Assembly: GCA_951394405.1 (NCBI GenBank)
Contig: OX596340.1
Span: 1,116,001 to 1,180,000, forward strand
Direction: 5' to 3'
Source of the DNA: Coprinellus micaceus
Lineage: Eukaryota > Basidiomycota > Agaricomycetes > Agaricales > Psathyrellaceae
Length of the DNA: 64,000 nucleotides
Shown here: positions 11,986 through 23,936 of the stretch, in pieces
Layout of the letters: each line of letters opens with the position of its first letter
How positions within the stretch are numbered: the first letter of the stretch is position 1
The notes under the pieces: generated by a model
The model's database searches: none
The model's input: the letters and a program-made list of their open reading frames with translations, nothing else
Told to the model about the DNA's origin: nothing
Position numbers and translations under genes: made by a program

Positions 11986-12960
11986 TTGCTCAATCAAGCC
12001 TTCCCCATCAAATCCTCGCCCTTGTTCCTAAACTTCCCCAGCTCCTTCTTCCACGGGCCCCACACCTTCCCGTACTTCCTAAGGAGAGACGCGAGTTCCG
12101 CTCGTTGTTCGCGCTGTGTGGATATGTCAGATCTCTTGTTCGTTGTAGGTGGTGAAAGAAATGGCAAGCAAACAAACAAAGAATGGGAGGAAAATGGCCG
12201 GAGCCAAAGGAAGAATGGGAAGCATAGTGGACGAAGCGCTGGGAACTGAAGCACTCGGAAAGAAGTCACCGAAAGAAGGGCAAATGCGAAGCCAGAGCCA
12301 GAGCCAGGGGAATAACGAAGAACAGCGGATTAAGTAGAGTTTTTGAGCGATATTTCGGGGGAAGGGTAGAGCAGGGAAGGGGTGAAATGAGGAGGGAAGA
12401 TGAGGGGAGGTGCGTGCGATGGAGAAATACAAGGGAAGATGGAACGTTCGGAGGTGGTAACAAAAGAGAGATGTAACGTCGCATCGAGATGTAAAACAAA
12501 CCAAGTACGCGAGAAAACGAAAGTAGGAACGGGTTTCGGACGGAACATCAGGGAGATAAGCACTCACCACAGGCATCTGTCTCCCTTCGCCCGAAATATC
12601 CTCCTCGCTGCCAAAGCACTATGACGTTGTCGAGGGTGAAGCCTCGCCAGAACAGGACCCCATTTCTCTGTGTTGGGCTGCACAGATCGCGATTCTTCGT
12701 CGAGTCGGGGTTTGTATCAGTGCACAAATGGACGGCACACGAGGGATGCGAGGGGGGGAATAAAGATATGTTAATGAGGCACAGACTGAGAGAAGAGTGG
12801 ACTATGTACCGAGAACCTCATCCCAGCCATGTAATCGTCGCCTCCTCACCGTGCAGTGCGACCCAGTCTGCTCAAACCTCCGAAAACGCCTGGAAAGCAC
12901 ATGCCCTGCCAATCTACACGTCGAGGGTCCGTCAGCGCGTGTCACAGGGAGCCTGAGGGA
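11986..12960 (-). pseudogene. E1-alpha dehydrogenase fragment, copy 2 (exons 5-6 lost)
   Basis: Reading on the minus strand, this relic keeps the exon 3 region (about 12855-12790, with donor GTACAT), exon 4 (about 12690-12565, CLVSP-type G-K/R-R-x-x-P motif region frameshifted), intron 4 (12570-12320) and the terminal exon 7 (about 12125-11994, [21 protein letters not shown] and stop). Exons 5 and 6, which carry most of the catalytic domain, are missing and are replaced by about 200 bases with no match. It cannot be functional. A short AGCCAG/CAGAGC microsatellite lies at about 12291-12308. Confidence 0.8.
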
Positions 12961-13063
12961 GGTCATATGTGCATGATTGAGTGGTGGCGCGGAGGAAGTT
13001 CGGGGGGTAAACCGCCAACACCACCCGTGAGAACGCGCACCCGGTGCCCCCCCTAAACGGAAT

Positions 13064-13104
13064 TAAGCGCCCAAGCTGTGTACTTTACACGCACTCACCA
13101 CGTG
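13064..13104 (+). promoter_or_regulatory. NACHT-D promoter block
   Basis: TAAGCGCCC at 13064-13072, then AAGCTGTGTACT, then CACGTG at 13099-13104, exactly 32 nt before the ATG at 13137. The spacing between the two elements is longer than in C, but the E-box to ATG distance is unchanged. Confidence 0.6.
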
Positions 13105-13136
13105 AACGCCTCGTTGCGTCTCTTCCTCCTACCACC

Positions 13137-15454
13137 ATGTCGGCCCCACACTATTTCCCCAACGCTCGCGACTGGAACGTAGGGAGCATCACCATCAACA
13201 ATACGAACTCTTCAAGAGATCTAGAGAGGGCTTTCCAGCGTAAGTGACTGTTGCAGCTGGATTTCCAAGCTTGACAGGACCGCGCTGCACAGGTCTGTAC
13301 GATAACATCGCAATCGATGCTGCCCATAACTCAGCAGAGCGACGCGATGCGCCCAAATGCCACGAAGATACCAGGAAGGCAGTCCAGGAGGAGATCCATG
13401 GCTGGATCACACACGGCGACGAGGACCCTCAGCCGATGAAAATCCTCCATTTGACTGGGCCAGCAGGAACAGGGAAGACAGCCATTGCAGGTTCAATTGC
13501 GGGCTCTTGCGATGACGATGACCTTCTCGCTGGAACCTTCTTCTTCGCATCGTTCATTGCATCCGAGACCAGGCGTTCGAAGCGGTGTTTCGTGGCAACG
13601 CTCGTCTATCACCTTATCTCCCCACTCAACGACAAGCACCCCATCCGTCTCGCTATACTATCCGCCGTCCAGCGAGATCCATCGATCTTTAGAAAACAGC
13701 TGAGGGACCAATTCAAGTTTCTCCTGGTGAAGCCATTCAACGATACCCGCGACTTATTTGATGCCTCGACCCTCCCAAAAGTCTTCATCATCGATGGATT
13801 GGATGAGGTGGAAGCAGCCAACTCTCGACAACCCGACCGCGACCCACACGACGTTCGCAGGGAGAACGAAGCAGACCAGGAGGAGATTCTGTCGGCTTTG
13901 CTATACGCCTCCAACAGCGCCGCATTCCCCTTCCGCATCATCGTGGCCAGTCGCCCCGAGCGTGCCATTCAGACTTTCTTCCATAACCGCGCCAACAACG
14001 TCACTCGCAAAGTCTTCCTCGACGCGAAATACAATCCAGATTCAGACATCAGGCTATTTCTCATCGCCAAATTCTCCGAAATACGGAGGAGGTACCGATT
14101 ACCCGCTTCGTGGCCCTCGGAGGAGGACATCCAGGGGCTGGTGTCCAAGGCGTCAGGTCAATTCATCTACGCTGCCACCGTCATCCGGTTCCTAGAGAGC
14201 GGGAAACACCGTGATATCAAAGATCTCCTGAAGACCCTCATGGGTTTGGGGTCCCAGGACAAGTTTGGTGCTCTTGCACCCTTGGACGCCCTCTACAGCC
14301 ACATACTCCAGTCGAGTCCTGACCCACCCCTGGTGGCTCGATGGATCTGGCCGATTGACTATTCTGAAGGACGCAGCGCAACCTTCTTCAACCAACTTCT
14401 CCAAGACTACGAAGGGCAAGCTCAAGACCTATTAGAGAACCTCGCATCGTTGGTGGGGATACCTCCGGTCGATGATCAGTCATCGCCTTACCGGTTCTAT
14501 CACAAGTCGTTTTTTGATTTCTTGAGGGCAGAAGATCGGTGTGGTCCCACACTCGCTCATGCCTTCAGGTCTGCCCAAGAATTCTATTACGAACGTTGCG
14601 TCGATATCCTCATGAGTGTGTTCTCAAGCTGCTTCGCATTGACAAGGCAATGACCTCTTTCTAGATAAAAGTCCTGCCATTCCTCTCCAGAGTCCAGGGC
14701 AGAAAACCTTCCTGTACGACTTCCTCAAGGGACTATCATCCGACTCTGTTACCCTAATCTCTCAGTCGATGTCCTCTGAGGAGCTGGTCCAGTGCGATGT
14801 GGTGTGGTGGGTGGACTTTGCAGTGGTTAATCTCTCATACGTGGCCTGCCATGTTGTATCAGAATTATTCTCGGGGATCCACGGTGCCGTACGTGACAGA
14901 GCCTATATTGTGTGGCTGATTACTCACTGCTCGACCCTTTGTCTCAGTGCCTCAAAGCCTTTCCAGGCGACTGCGTTCCCCATTGCAAGCATTGGAGAAG
15001 CAACATTCTCCGGGCTTGCAAGGAGCTTGGCTGGGATGCCCCGAATGCCATTGCGTTGTTTCGCGAACGGCTTTTTGATAGCGCATGGAAAGCGATCAAT
15101 GCCAACGACCTATGGGTACCTGAACCATACTTTCTCCCACCAGGCGACGAACCGCAGCCAAGTCTCCTGGTGACCCCCACCCAGTATACTGTCAGCGAGG
15201 AATATCAGGCGACACTGGACCTCATTGCAGAAATGTATTCCCATCTCCCTGCCGACTGGGAATCCCAATTCGTAGAAGAGGCCAAACACAATGAACAGGT
15301 GCTATATCGTGGCCTGACGGACGTTATCGAAGGTATTAGGCAGGAACTGGGGATCGAGACACCAGATGTTCTGGTATCGTGGGGGTCGGATGACGGCGAT
15401 AGTTCCGACAATGAAAGCGACGATGCAGAAGATTCTGACGACGATACCGATTAG
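13137..15454 (+). CDS. NACHT-domain STAND NTPase, paralogue D
   Basis: Four exons (13137-13239, 13293-14615, 14665-14888, 14948-15454) encode 718 residues. The leader is the MSAPHYFPNARDWNVGS type shared with E, F and G. Walker A LTGPAGTGKTAIAGSIAG and Walker B KVFIIDGLDEVEA are present. The core is type II (RANNVTRKVFLDAKYNPDSD, KFSEIRRRYRLP), while the C-terminal module is of the B/C type: CLKAFPGDCVPHCKHWRSN, then PPGDEPQPSLLVTPTQYTV. The tail is strongly acidic (DDGDSSDNESDDAEDSDDD). The third intron contains a stop, which confirms it is spliced in all copies. The gene is therefore a mosaic between subfamilies. Confidence 0.93.
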
Positions 15455-15554
15455 CATGGACTACAATGGACGGACACGATAGCTATTTCCTGTAATGGAA
15501 CGTAGGACAATTACGACACACTCTCCGCCTTTTCCTCTCCCTGATAGCCAACTG

Positions 15555-15880
15555 TATCCACTACCTATCAACGTACTACCCTCCCCGCCACCGAGCTCCT
15601 AATCCAATTCTCCTGTTGCGTGCGGATGTGTCCGAATCGAAAGCTTCGTGTCCTACGTTCGTTATATTGGGTTGTACGAACATGTGCGTCATGCCTGGCC
15701 TCCATGGGGGCTTGAGAACTGTCGCGGTTATGCAGCAGCTACGCTCACTCTCCGGCTCGCCAGGCACTGGGCGCTTATTCTCGGAATCAGGCGCCTGGCG
15801 ACCTCGCAATTCAATCTCCTACTTGGGGTTTCATCCGCCCCGCTATACCTTCGCCCGGTCTCGGTGGTCCCAATAGTTGT
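15555..15880 (+). repeat. direct repeat, 3' flank of NACHT D (pairs with 11560-11830)
   Basis: Second copy of the flank described for NACHT C. It joins NACHT D to the 3' end of the intact E1-alpha gene, just as the first copy joins NACHT C to the exon 7 relic. A TAAGCGCCC word lies here on the minus strand (15769-15777). Confidence 0.7.
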
Positions 15881-16054
15881 GTTAAAATTGGAGGTATGTT
15901 CTATGCGATATGAATGTATGCAACATGCGTGTAGTCGTGATTGAGAGCATTACAAGATTCAGATGCTACTTAGATAATCGAAAACACAGGAAACCGAGAC
16001 CGAGATAACACGTCCCTCTCCGTCTCTCCAAACAGATTTGTCCCGCTCGCCCAA

Positions 16055-18128
16055 TCAAGCCTTGCCCATCAAATCCTCCCCCTCGTTCCTAAACTTGCTT
16101 AACTCCTTCTTCCACGGGCCCCACACCTTCCCGTATTTCCTAAGGAGGGACGCGAGCTCCGCTCGTTGTTCGCGCTATAGCCCAAGAGTCAGCGTCAGAG
16201 TCTATCGGGGTCCGCAAAGGACAACCAACGAAAGAGAAAGGAAACAAATCCGCACATACCTGCATCCACGGCTCCTCCCCCGCATACACATCCCCAAACA
16301 ACTCCCCCACCTCACACCGCTTCACCCCCTCCGCCCGCTTAAAACTCCTCATCACATCCCTCTTCAGCCGCTCCTTACACTCCTTCTCCTTCTCCTCGCT
16401 CCACCAGCCCCGTCCTTCCAGCCACAACCGGAACCTCAAGGTGGGGTTATCGATCCGCTTGCGGTCCTCGACTTCCGAGCGCGGTCGGTAGGCGAACGAG
16501 TCGTCCGAGGTCGAGTGGTGCCCTACGCGATAGGACATGCACTCGACGAGCGTCGCGCGCCCGTCGCGGAGGCTGAGCTCCCGAGCCTTCCTCGTTGCGT
16601 CGAGCACTGCAAGGACGTCGTTCCCGTCTACGCGGATGGTATAAATCCCGTACCCAGGACCCCTCGCCGCGATCCCATCCCCGAAGAACTGCTCCGAAGA
16701 CGGAGTGGAGATGGCGAAGCCGTTGTTGCGCGCGATGAAGATGGTGGGTGAGGGGAGGGTGGACGCGAGGAGGAGGCCGGCGTGGAAGTCTGTGAGTGCG
16801 ACCAACGAGGATCAGGATCCGAGTGGGGTGCGAGGACGAGCAGTAGAGCGAGAGACGCGCGAAGGAGGCGGAGGAACGTTAGCCTGGATTCAGAGTAGGG
16901 AGAACGGTAAGACTTGGTACGTACCACCCTCGCTAGCCGCTCCCTCTCCGAAATAACACGCTGCGACGTTCTTCCCCCTCCTCTCTGGGTCACGCTTCAA
17001 AGCGTAGGCTACACCCGCGGCCTGTGGGATCTGCGTCGCCAGAGGGGACGAGATTGTGTGGAAGTGGTGTGCAGGGGAGCCGAAGTGCTGTCATGGGGAG
17101 GCTGGTTAGTATAGAGTTTTGAACGATCTTTTAGGCAGGGAAGGAGTGAAATGAGGAGGGAGCAGGGGGGGAAGCGATGGAGGAGGGGGTGTGTGCGATG
17201 GAGAAGTATAAGGGAATGAAGGGTTTGGAGGTGGTAACTAAAGGGAGATGTAAGGTCACGTAAACCAAGTCCGCGAGAAAACGAAAGAAAGAAAGGGTTT
17301 CGGACGGAACATCAGGGAGATAAGCGCTCACCACAGGCATCTGCCTTCCCTTGCCCGAGATATCCTCCTCGTTGCCAAAGCACTGGGCCATGACGTTGTC
17401 GAGGGTGAACCCTCGCCAGAGAAGGACGCCCATTTCCCTGTATTGACCTGCATGGTTCGCGATTTGAGTTGGGTCGAGGTTGTATTGAGGAGGGAATTAA
17501 TGGCACGCGAGGAATGCGGGGAGAAGAACGAAGGTATGTTAGTAGGGTATGGATTTAGTGAAGAGCGGACGACGTGCCTAGGACCTCATCCCGGTTATCT
17601 AGTGCAGCTGCAGAACCGATAATCGTCGCTTCCTCGCCGTGCTACAACGCAACTTAGCGCCTTCGGATCTCGGAACACACCTGGGAAGCACATACGCTGG
17701 TCATCTACACGTCGTGGAACCGTCAACATCCAACACCCTCTAAGAGCTGGCAGAACACGCACATAAAACGAAATCTTCCCCTGCCTCTGGACGTTATACA
17801 GCACATTATCCAACGTCGGCAGCAACAGCATATTCTCATACATCTTCACCGCCGTTTCCTCGCTAACCTCCGGCACCTCTGCGCCATCCAGGACCTTCCC
17901 ACTCCCGTCGAGGACACGGTATGTGGGAATACCAGACCCATCTGGGGTGACGCTGTTGAAGAAGTGAGGCTTGGGGACGATGGGGGAGGTGGATTTGGGG
18001 AGGTGTTGGTCGAGGTGTGCTGGGGTCGTCGAGCTGAAGGTTCTCCTCGGGATAGCGCGACAGCTAGGAAGGGAGTGGGAGGCTACGCGTAGGAGGACGA
18101 GTCGGGGGAGGGTGGCTGGTCGGATCAT
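16055..18128 (-). CDS. BCKDHA: branched-chain 2-oxoacid dehydrogenase E1 alpha
   Basis: Mitochondrial E1-alpha subunit of branched-chain 2-oxoacid dehydrogenase, the thiamine-diphosphate-dependent decarboxylase step in Val/Leu/Ile breakdown. Seven exons (18128-17763, 17704-17696, 17641-17578, 17447-17332, 17087-16925, 16789-16260, 16174-16055) encode 455 residues, near the usual length. The N-terminus is Arg-rich with a mitochondrial presequence look ([20 protein letters not shown]). Conserved segments include [79 protein letters not shown] and the phosphorylation-loop motif [16 protein letters not shown]. Exon 2 is only 9 nt (Met-Thr-Ser). Intron 3 starts with GC instead of GT; a decayed copy has GT at the same place. 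All phases close. Confidence 0.93.
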
Positions 18129-18689
18129 GGTAGGCAGACCGAGTAGCCTTGGGAGGGAGGAGGAGGAGGAGGAGAGCCCAGCAAATGAGCGACGCGAGGG
18201 TGGTGCTTTGATGAGTTGATGAACTGATCGCCGGATCTTGCGCGATGGCGTCGCTCGCCTTCAGGTTCTCCTCATCGTCCTTGGAGCCCAGGAGCGTGTC
18301 AAGCGCGCTGAGAGGCAAGATATCCGTTTGTATGGATAAAGGAGGTGGATACATAGGCAAGTTCAGGTCGAGCTTATCCCGCGATTTCGACTGGCACAGA
18401 GTTCACCGGCATCATGCTTCACCTCATCTTCAAATGTCGACCCGTCGATAGGCAGGGTTGGGGACGCGTTGGGGTGGACATAGAGCAGTGGGAACGGAGG
18501 ATAGAGGGAGAGAAAAGCGTAAACGATCCGTGAATGCGAGTCCAGAGTATTTATACGCCCGACGGGGGAGAGCACCGATCTTGGTCGGCCGAAAATGCGC
18601 CCCTCAGTTGGCACACCTAAGAGCCATGGACTTTCGGTTCCGCGTCTGAAAGGTTTGCAATCGTCACTCAGTCCGTGACGTACTAACAC
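18129..18689. other. intergenic, E1-alpha promoter side
   Basis: Upstream region of the minus-strand E1-alpha gene and of the plus-strand relic beyond it. It contains a GGA-rich run at about 18156-18175 and open frames with no recognisable domain on both strands. No gene is called. Confidence 0.45.
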
Positions 18690-20010
18690 ATTCTTGTCCC
18701 CCTCCTCGCATACCTCGCGTGCCGTCCATTTTCTCACTCGTACGAACCTCGTCCCAACTAAAAGTCGCGACCATGCAGGCCAATAGCGACCTCCTCTGGC
18801 GAGGCTTCAACCTTGACAGAGTCGACGACGTCATAGCCCCTGCTTCGGCAATGAGGAGGATATCTCGGGCAAGGGATGGCAGATGCCTGTGGTGGGTGAT
18901 GGTCTGTTTAGCACCCTTGCTTTTCTCGCGTACCTCGTTTATGTTTATCTCGACGCGTCCTATCTATTCGTGACCTCTCCGCTGTCCATCTTCCCCCTAT
19001 TACCATACCTCCCTTACTTCTCTCCATCGCACTCTCCCGCCTCATCCACTCTTCTCCTCCCTCCTCCTTTCTCGCCCCTTTCTTCCAAACCTTTATTCGA
19101 AAGCCATAAGCTAACCCCTGCCCCTCCACAACAGCACTTCGGCTCTCCAGCACACCACTTCCACACAATCTCCTCACCACTGGCAACCCAGATCCCTCGG
19201 GCTGCGGGCGTCGCGTACGCCTTGAAGCGCGATCCAGAGAGGAGCGGCAGGAACACTGCAGCTTGTTACTTTGGAGAGGGTGTGGTACGTGAGGGTGGTA
19301 CGTGCCACTCCTTTCCGTTCCGTCTATTCTGCACACTAGCTAACCCAAACTTCTCGCCCTCCGCGCGTTCGCTGTGATATTCCGATCCCACATCCACTTT
19401 CCCCGCGCCCCGCTCGGTTGGTCGTGAACGTTCACTCGGCGTTTAGACTTCCACGCCGGCCTCCTCCTCGCATCCGCCCTCCCCTCGCCCGCCATCTTCA
19501 TGGCGCGCAACAACAGCCTCGCTATCTCCACTCCATCTTCAGAGCAGTCCTTCGGCGATGGGATCGCTGCAGACTCTGCTCGGGGGCCCAGTGCAGGTCC
19601 TGGGTTAGGGATTCATACCATCCGTGTGGATGGAACGACGACTTTGCGGTGTTGAACGCGACTCGGGAACTCAGTTTACGCTACGGGCGCGCGACCTCGC
19701 CGAATGTATGTCCTATCGCGTTGTAAACCATTCCACTTCGGACGACTCGTTCGCATACCTACCTCGGTCTGAAGTGGAAGACAGGAAGCGTATCGATGGC
19801 TCCGCCCTGATGTTCCGGTTGTGGTTGGGGAGTAAAGGGTGTGTGCGTGAGGTTCTGGGTGGCGGACCGAGGAGAGGGAGAGGGAGTGTAAGGAGAGGTT
19901 GAAGAGGGATGTGATGAGGAGTTTTAAGAGGGCGGAGGGAGTGACGAGGCGTGAGGTGGGGGAGTTGTTTGGAGATGTGGATGCGGGGGAAGAGCCGCGG
20001 ATGCAGGTAC
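18690..20010 (+). pseudogene. E1-alpha dehydrogenase pseudogene, inverted copy
   Basis: A plus-strand copy of E1-alpha, head to head with the intact gene. It contains the equivalents of exon 4 (about 18780-18891), exon 5 (about 19132-19285, [20 protein letters not shown]) and exon 6 (about 19449-20007, [19 protein letters not shown]). Exons 1-3 and 7 are missing. Insertions and deletions break the frame in exon 6: the conserved GHHSTSDD segment reads NHSTSDD in one frame, but flanking parts need other frames. Donor-like GTACGT at 20008 marks the old exon 6 end. Confidence 0.85.
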
Positions 20011-20396
20011 GTGCGCGTTGGCTTCTCGTTTCGTCCTTCGAGTTCGCTTTGGCTGGCTCTTTGTGATGAACGAGAGGTCGAAGCGTGCGTTGTGCGTTGA
20101 AGGGCTGAGCGCTGAGGTGGTGCTGGGTCTATAGTGGAAGGTGAACCCGAAGGTGGTGATGTTGGACCACCCGAGGGAAGGAAGGAAGACCGAGACCTCG
20201 GTTTGGTTAACATACCGTCTAATACATACATTGACAATTCACATATTTTCGCTACCCTGACGCCATCCTCTCGGACGCATACCTGTGAGCATCTCCCGCT
20301 TTCTGTGATGCTATACTACACACCTGGCCCTGGGAAACATGGGTATTGGAGGAACGGTCAATCGATCGAAAGTTGATGCCTGCCCTAAATCTAAAT

Positions 20397-20434
20397 TAAG
20401 CGCCCAAGCTGTGTTGGCGGATACTCGCCACGTG
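20397..20434 (+). promoter_or_regulatory. NACHT-E promoter block
   Basis: TAAGCGCCC at 20397-20405, AAGCTGTG, then CACGTG at 20429-20434, exactly 32 nt before the ATG at 20467. Confidence 0.6.
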
Positions 20435-20466
20435 GGTGCCTCATTGCAGCCCCTCCTCCTACCACC

Positions 20467-22755
20467 ATGTCGGCCTCACACTATTTCACCAATGCTCACG
20501 ACTGGAACGTAGGGAGCATCAACATTAACTACGCAAACACTTCAAGAGAGTTTGACAAGGCTTTCCAGCGTAAGTAACCCCTGCATTCCTCAGTCGGATA
20601 TCGCCTGACAAGCCTGCGCCACACAGACCTGTACGATAACATCGCGATCGATGCTGTACACAACTCTGCGGAGCGACACGATGCGCCCAAGTGCCACCAA
20701 GACACCAGGAAGGCAGTCCAGCGTGAAATCCACAGCTGGATCACGGATGGCGACGAGGACCCTGAGCCGATGAAGATCCTCCACTTGACAGGGCCAGCGG
20801 GGACGGGGAAGACAGCCATTGCAGGTTCGATTGCGGACACATGCGACGAGGAGGGCCTTCTTGCTGGTAGCTTCTTCTTCGCATCGTTTGTTGCGTCCGA
20901 GACCAGGCGTTCGAAGCGATGTCTGGTGGCGACCCTTGCCTATCACCTCATCTTCCCGCTCGACGACCAGCATCCCCTCCGCCGTGCCGTGCTATCGGCG
21001 ATTCAGCGAGATCCGTCAATCTTCAGAAGGCGGCTGAAGGACCAATTCAAGTTTTTACTAGTCAAGCCATTCAATGACACTCAGCACCAATTCGACATCT
21101 CGATCCTTCCGAAAGTCTTCATCATCGATGGATTGGATGAGGTGGAAGCCACCAACTCTCGACAACCCGGGCGCGACCCACATGAAGTTCGCTCAGAAAA
21201 CGAAGTAGACCAGGAGGAGATTCTGTCCGCCTTGCTCTATGCCTCCAACAGCAGTGCATTCCCCTTCCGCGTCATTGTGGCCAGCCGCCCTGAACGCGTA
21301 ATTGAGACTTTCTTCCAAAACTACGGCAACCACGCCACTCGCAAGGTCTTTCTTGACGCGGCGTACAATCCGGACTCAGATATTAGACTATTTTTAAATG
21401 CCAAGTTCGCTGAAATTCGGAGGAGGTACCGACTACCCGCTTCATGGCCCTCGTATGAGGATATCCAGCAGCTTGTTTACAACGCGTCTGGCCAATTCGT
21501 ATACGCCGCCACCATTGTCCGTTTTCTACAAAGCGGAAAACATCCCAACCTACAAGCACTACTGGATGACATCCTGAAGCAAAGGGCCCAAGGTGGAGAG
21601 GCTGTCGCTCTCGCGCCTTTGGATGCCTTGTACACCCGCATCCTCAAGTCGAGTCCCGACCCGGTCTTGGCCGTCCAGTGGATATATGTAATGCAGGGAA
21701 CCACTGTATGGGCAGATGCATCAGCATTGTTCGTGAACCAGCTACTCCAAGAGTATGAAGGCCAAGCCGATTACCTGTTGGAGAACCTCACATCGCTGAT
21801 ATGGATCCCTCCTATCGAAGACCAGTCGTCGCCGTACCGCTTCCATCACAAGTCATTTCTGGATTTCCTCGGTGACGAAAGTCGGTGTGGTCAAGAACTT
21901 GGTAGCACTTATAGCCCGAGAGCTGGAAGCGAGTTCTATATGAAATGTTGTGTCAAAATCCTTATGGGTACGTCCCCGAGTCAACCCCACAATGGCAAAT
22001 TGTGACCCCTCTCTAGATAAATCCCCAGCTGGCTCTCTACCGTACTCACAGAAGAACCAATTTCTACACGAGTTCGTACGCCGAGTTCAAACTAATTTCA
22101 TCCCAAACATGGAGAAGCGCCCTTACGCAGCCGCTGGAGCGCTGGCCAGGTGCGATGTGGCATGGTGGGTTCATTTTATGGCGAGTGGCAAACGGATGCC
22201 ATTACGGCCTATTCTAAGGTGGTTTGACGGGATCCACCGCAACGTACGTGACAGAACCGAGCTCTTACGGCTGAACCACTCACCACTTGAGCCCTTCAGT
22301 GCCCTGTCGACTCTCCAGGCGATTGCCTCCCATATTGCAAGCATTGGAGAAATAATATTCTTCAGGCTTGCGAGGGGTTGGGATGTCATGTTCCAAACGC
22401 CATTGCCTTCTTTCGCGAATCATTGTGCAAAGGCAGGGAGGACTACGGACGCACCGTCATCGTGGGTTGGTCCTGGGACCGATATTTCAGACCGCGAGAC
22501 AGACAACTGGAGTCAAGCGACCTCCCGGCTACGCTCACTCGGCACACCGTCGACGAAGAATATCAGGCGACACTTGATCTTGTTGCAGCTATGCATTCCC
22601 GTCTCCCCACCGATTGGAGGTCACAACTCGAACAAGAAGTACGAAAGGACAACGTCGGCTTGGGTCGGTGGACATGGGCTGGCTTTACAGAGGTCATTGA
22701 GGAAATTAGGCGGGAGCTGGGAATTGAGGCGCCAGATCTTGGTCCGGTCGTCTAA
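20467..22755 (+). CDS. NACHT-domain STAND NTPase, paralogue E
   Basis: Four exons (20467-20569, 20627-21967, 22017-22243, 22300-22755) encode 708 residues. Exon 2 is the longest of the family. Walker A LTGPAGTGKTAIAGSIAD and Walker B KVFIIDGLDEVEA are intact, and the core is type II (NHATRKVFLDAAYNPDSD). The linker has RCDVAWWVHF. The Cys/His module reads CPVDSPGDCLPYCKHWRNN and is followed by ILQACEGLGCHVPN, where Arg and Lys of the usual RACK are replaced by Gln and Glu. Two TM-like or acidic features of other copies are absent: the protein stops at GIEAPDLGPVV without the acidic tail. The leader is MSASHYFTNAHDWNVGS. Confidence 0.92.
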
Positions 22756-23936
22756 GCATCAGGATCGGATGCTAGAGCGGATGACGGTAATCCCCTGTTT
22801 CATCCTCATTCCAAGCCTTAAGCTTCTCGTGTACTATTGCCGAACGAATGTCTAATATAGGCTCCTTCACAATTGTGGTGATATGTCTGCCCCCAACCTC
22901 TTCCTCCCCACAATGCCCTTTCGCCGAATTCTCATCACCCCACAATTGGCCCAACTACCATCGAACGCGTTAAGTTTGTCCTCAGGTCTGCATACCCCCA
23001 TAGCTGGTGGCGGGTGACCACGTTGGCTCCTTCAATACTCTCAAAGGGTAACTTGGGGAGTGAACGAGGGGCTTAACATGATGGGGGCGCCCACCAACTC
23101 AGAGTAACCTTCTCACAGGTCTAAATTATTGCTGCTCCACTTCAACGTATACACATTCCGGTGAACGAGCGCTGTCGAAGTAAGCCCCCTTGTGGTACTC
23201 GCTGGGCCGATGGGCGAAGCCTCCTATGCCAGAGTGACCGTCGAGGGAGCTTCAACAACCCGTGATGACACTTCAATCCTGGGGGTGCGTGACTGACGAT
23301 CTGAAGCTGTTCACGCCAAACACATGTTTGAAGTTCAAGCTTTGACCAGCCGTAGAAGATGGATCCGTACGCCCATGTGAAAGAGGGAGCCGTGTATGAT
23401 GGGTCGTGATGACAAGATGACGCATGTTTGGGTGAAGAGACGGCCGTCACTTAGAGGGCTTTGAGTCTTGGCCCGGTCATCCTCCCAAAATAAGCGCTCG
23501 CCCCGAGCATGTGAGAGTGGATAGCTGCACAAGCCCTTGGTCTTCGTTCGGCCCAACATCGATGTACTATTTGTAATCGGTGGATCGGGCGATTGAGCCG
23601 TCCGGGAAACCTTTGAAGGAGTTCTTGTATCTTCGCTGTTCGTTCGATACCTCTATCATAATCTTGCAACATGCTTGGCCATACGAGTCCGACCAAAACA
23701 TGAAGTAACGCCGGCCTTTCGAATACTGCACGGCGGCTGTAGCCTGTGAAATAGTATATTCGAAGGGGGAATCCGAAGGCGGAGAGTAGGTATCGGAGAG
23801 CTCAATGTTATGGCGGTGCCCCTCTCCTCGGTTCGTCCAAAGTGGCTAGTAGTAGTCACTATCGGCGTCTACCACCATCGTGGCTCGCATGACTATAGCT
23901 ATGGATGTCGGAATCATCCTCGTCGCAGCTACCATC
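22756..23936. other. intergenic between convergent NACHT E and F
   Basis: About 1.2 kb between the stops of E (plus) and F (minus). Only scattered short open frames are seen, with no recognisable domain. A near-match to the promoter block (ATAAGCGCTCGCC then CATGTG) lies at about 23490-23515; it may be a relic of another NACHT promoter, but no coding sequence follows it. Confidence 0.5.

Noticed and set aside
23490..23515. Another NACHT promoter block
   Set aside because: TAAGCGCTC with CATGTG differs at both elements and no NACHT leader follows on either strand.
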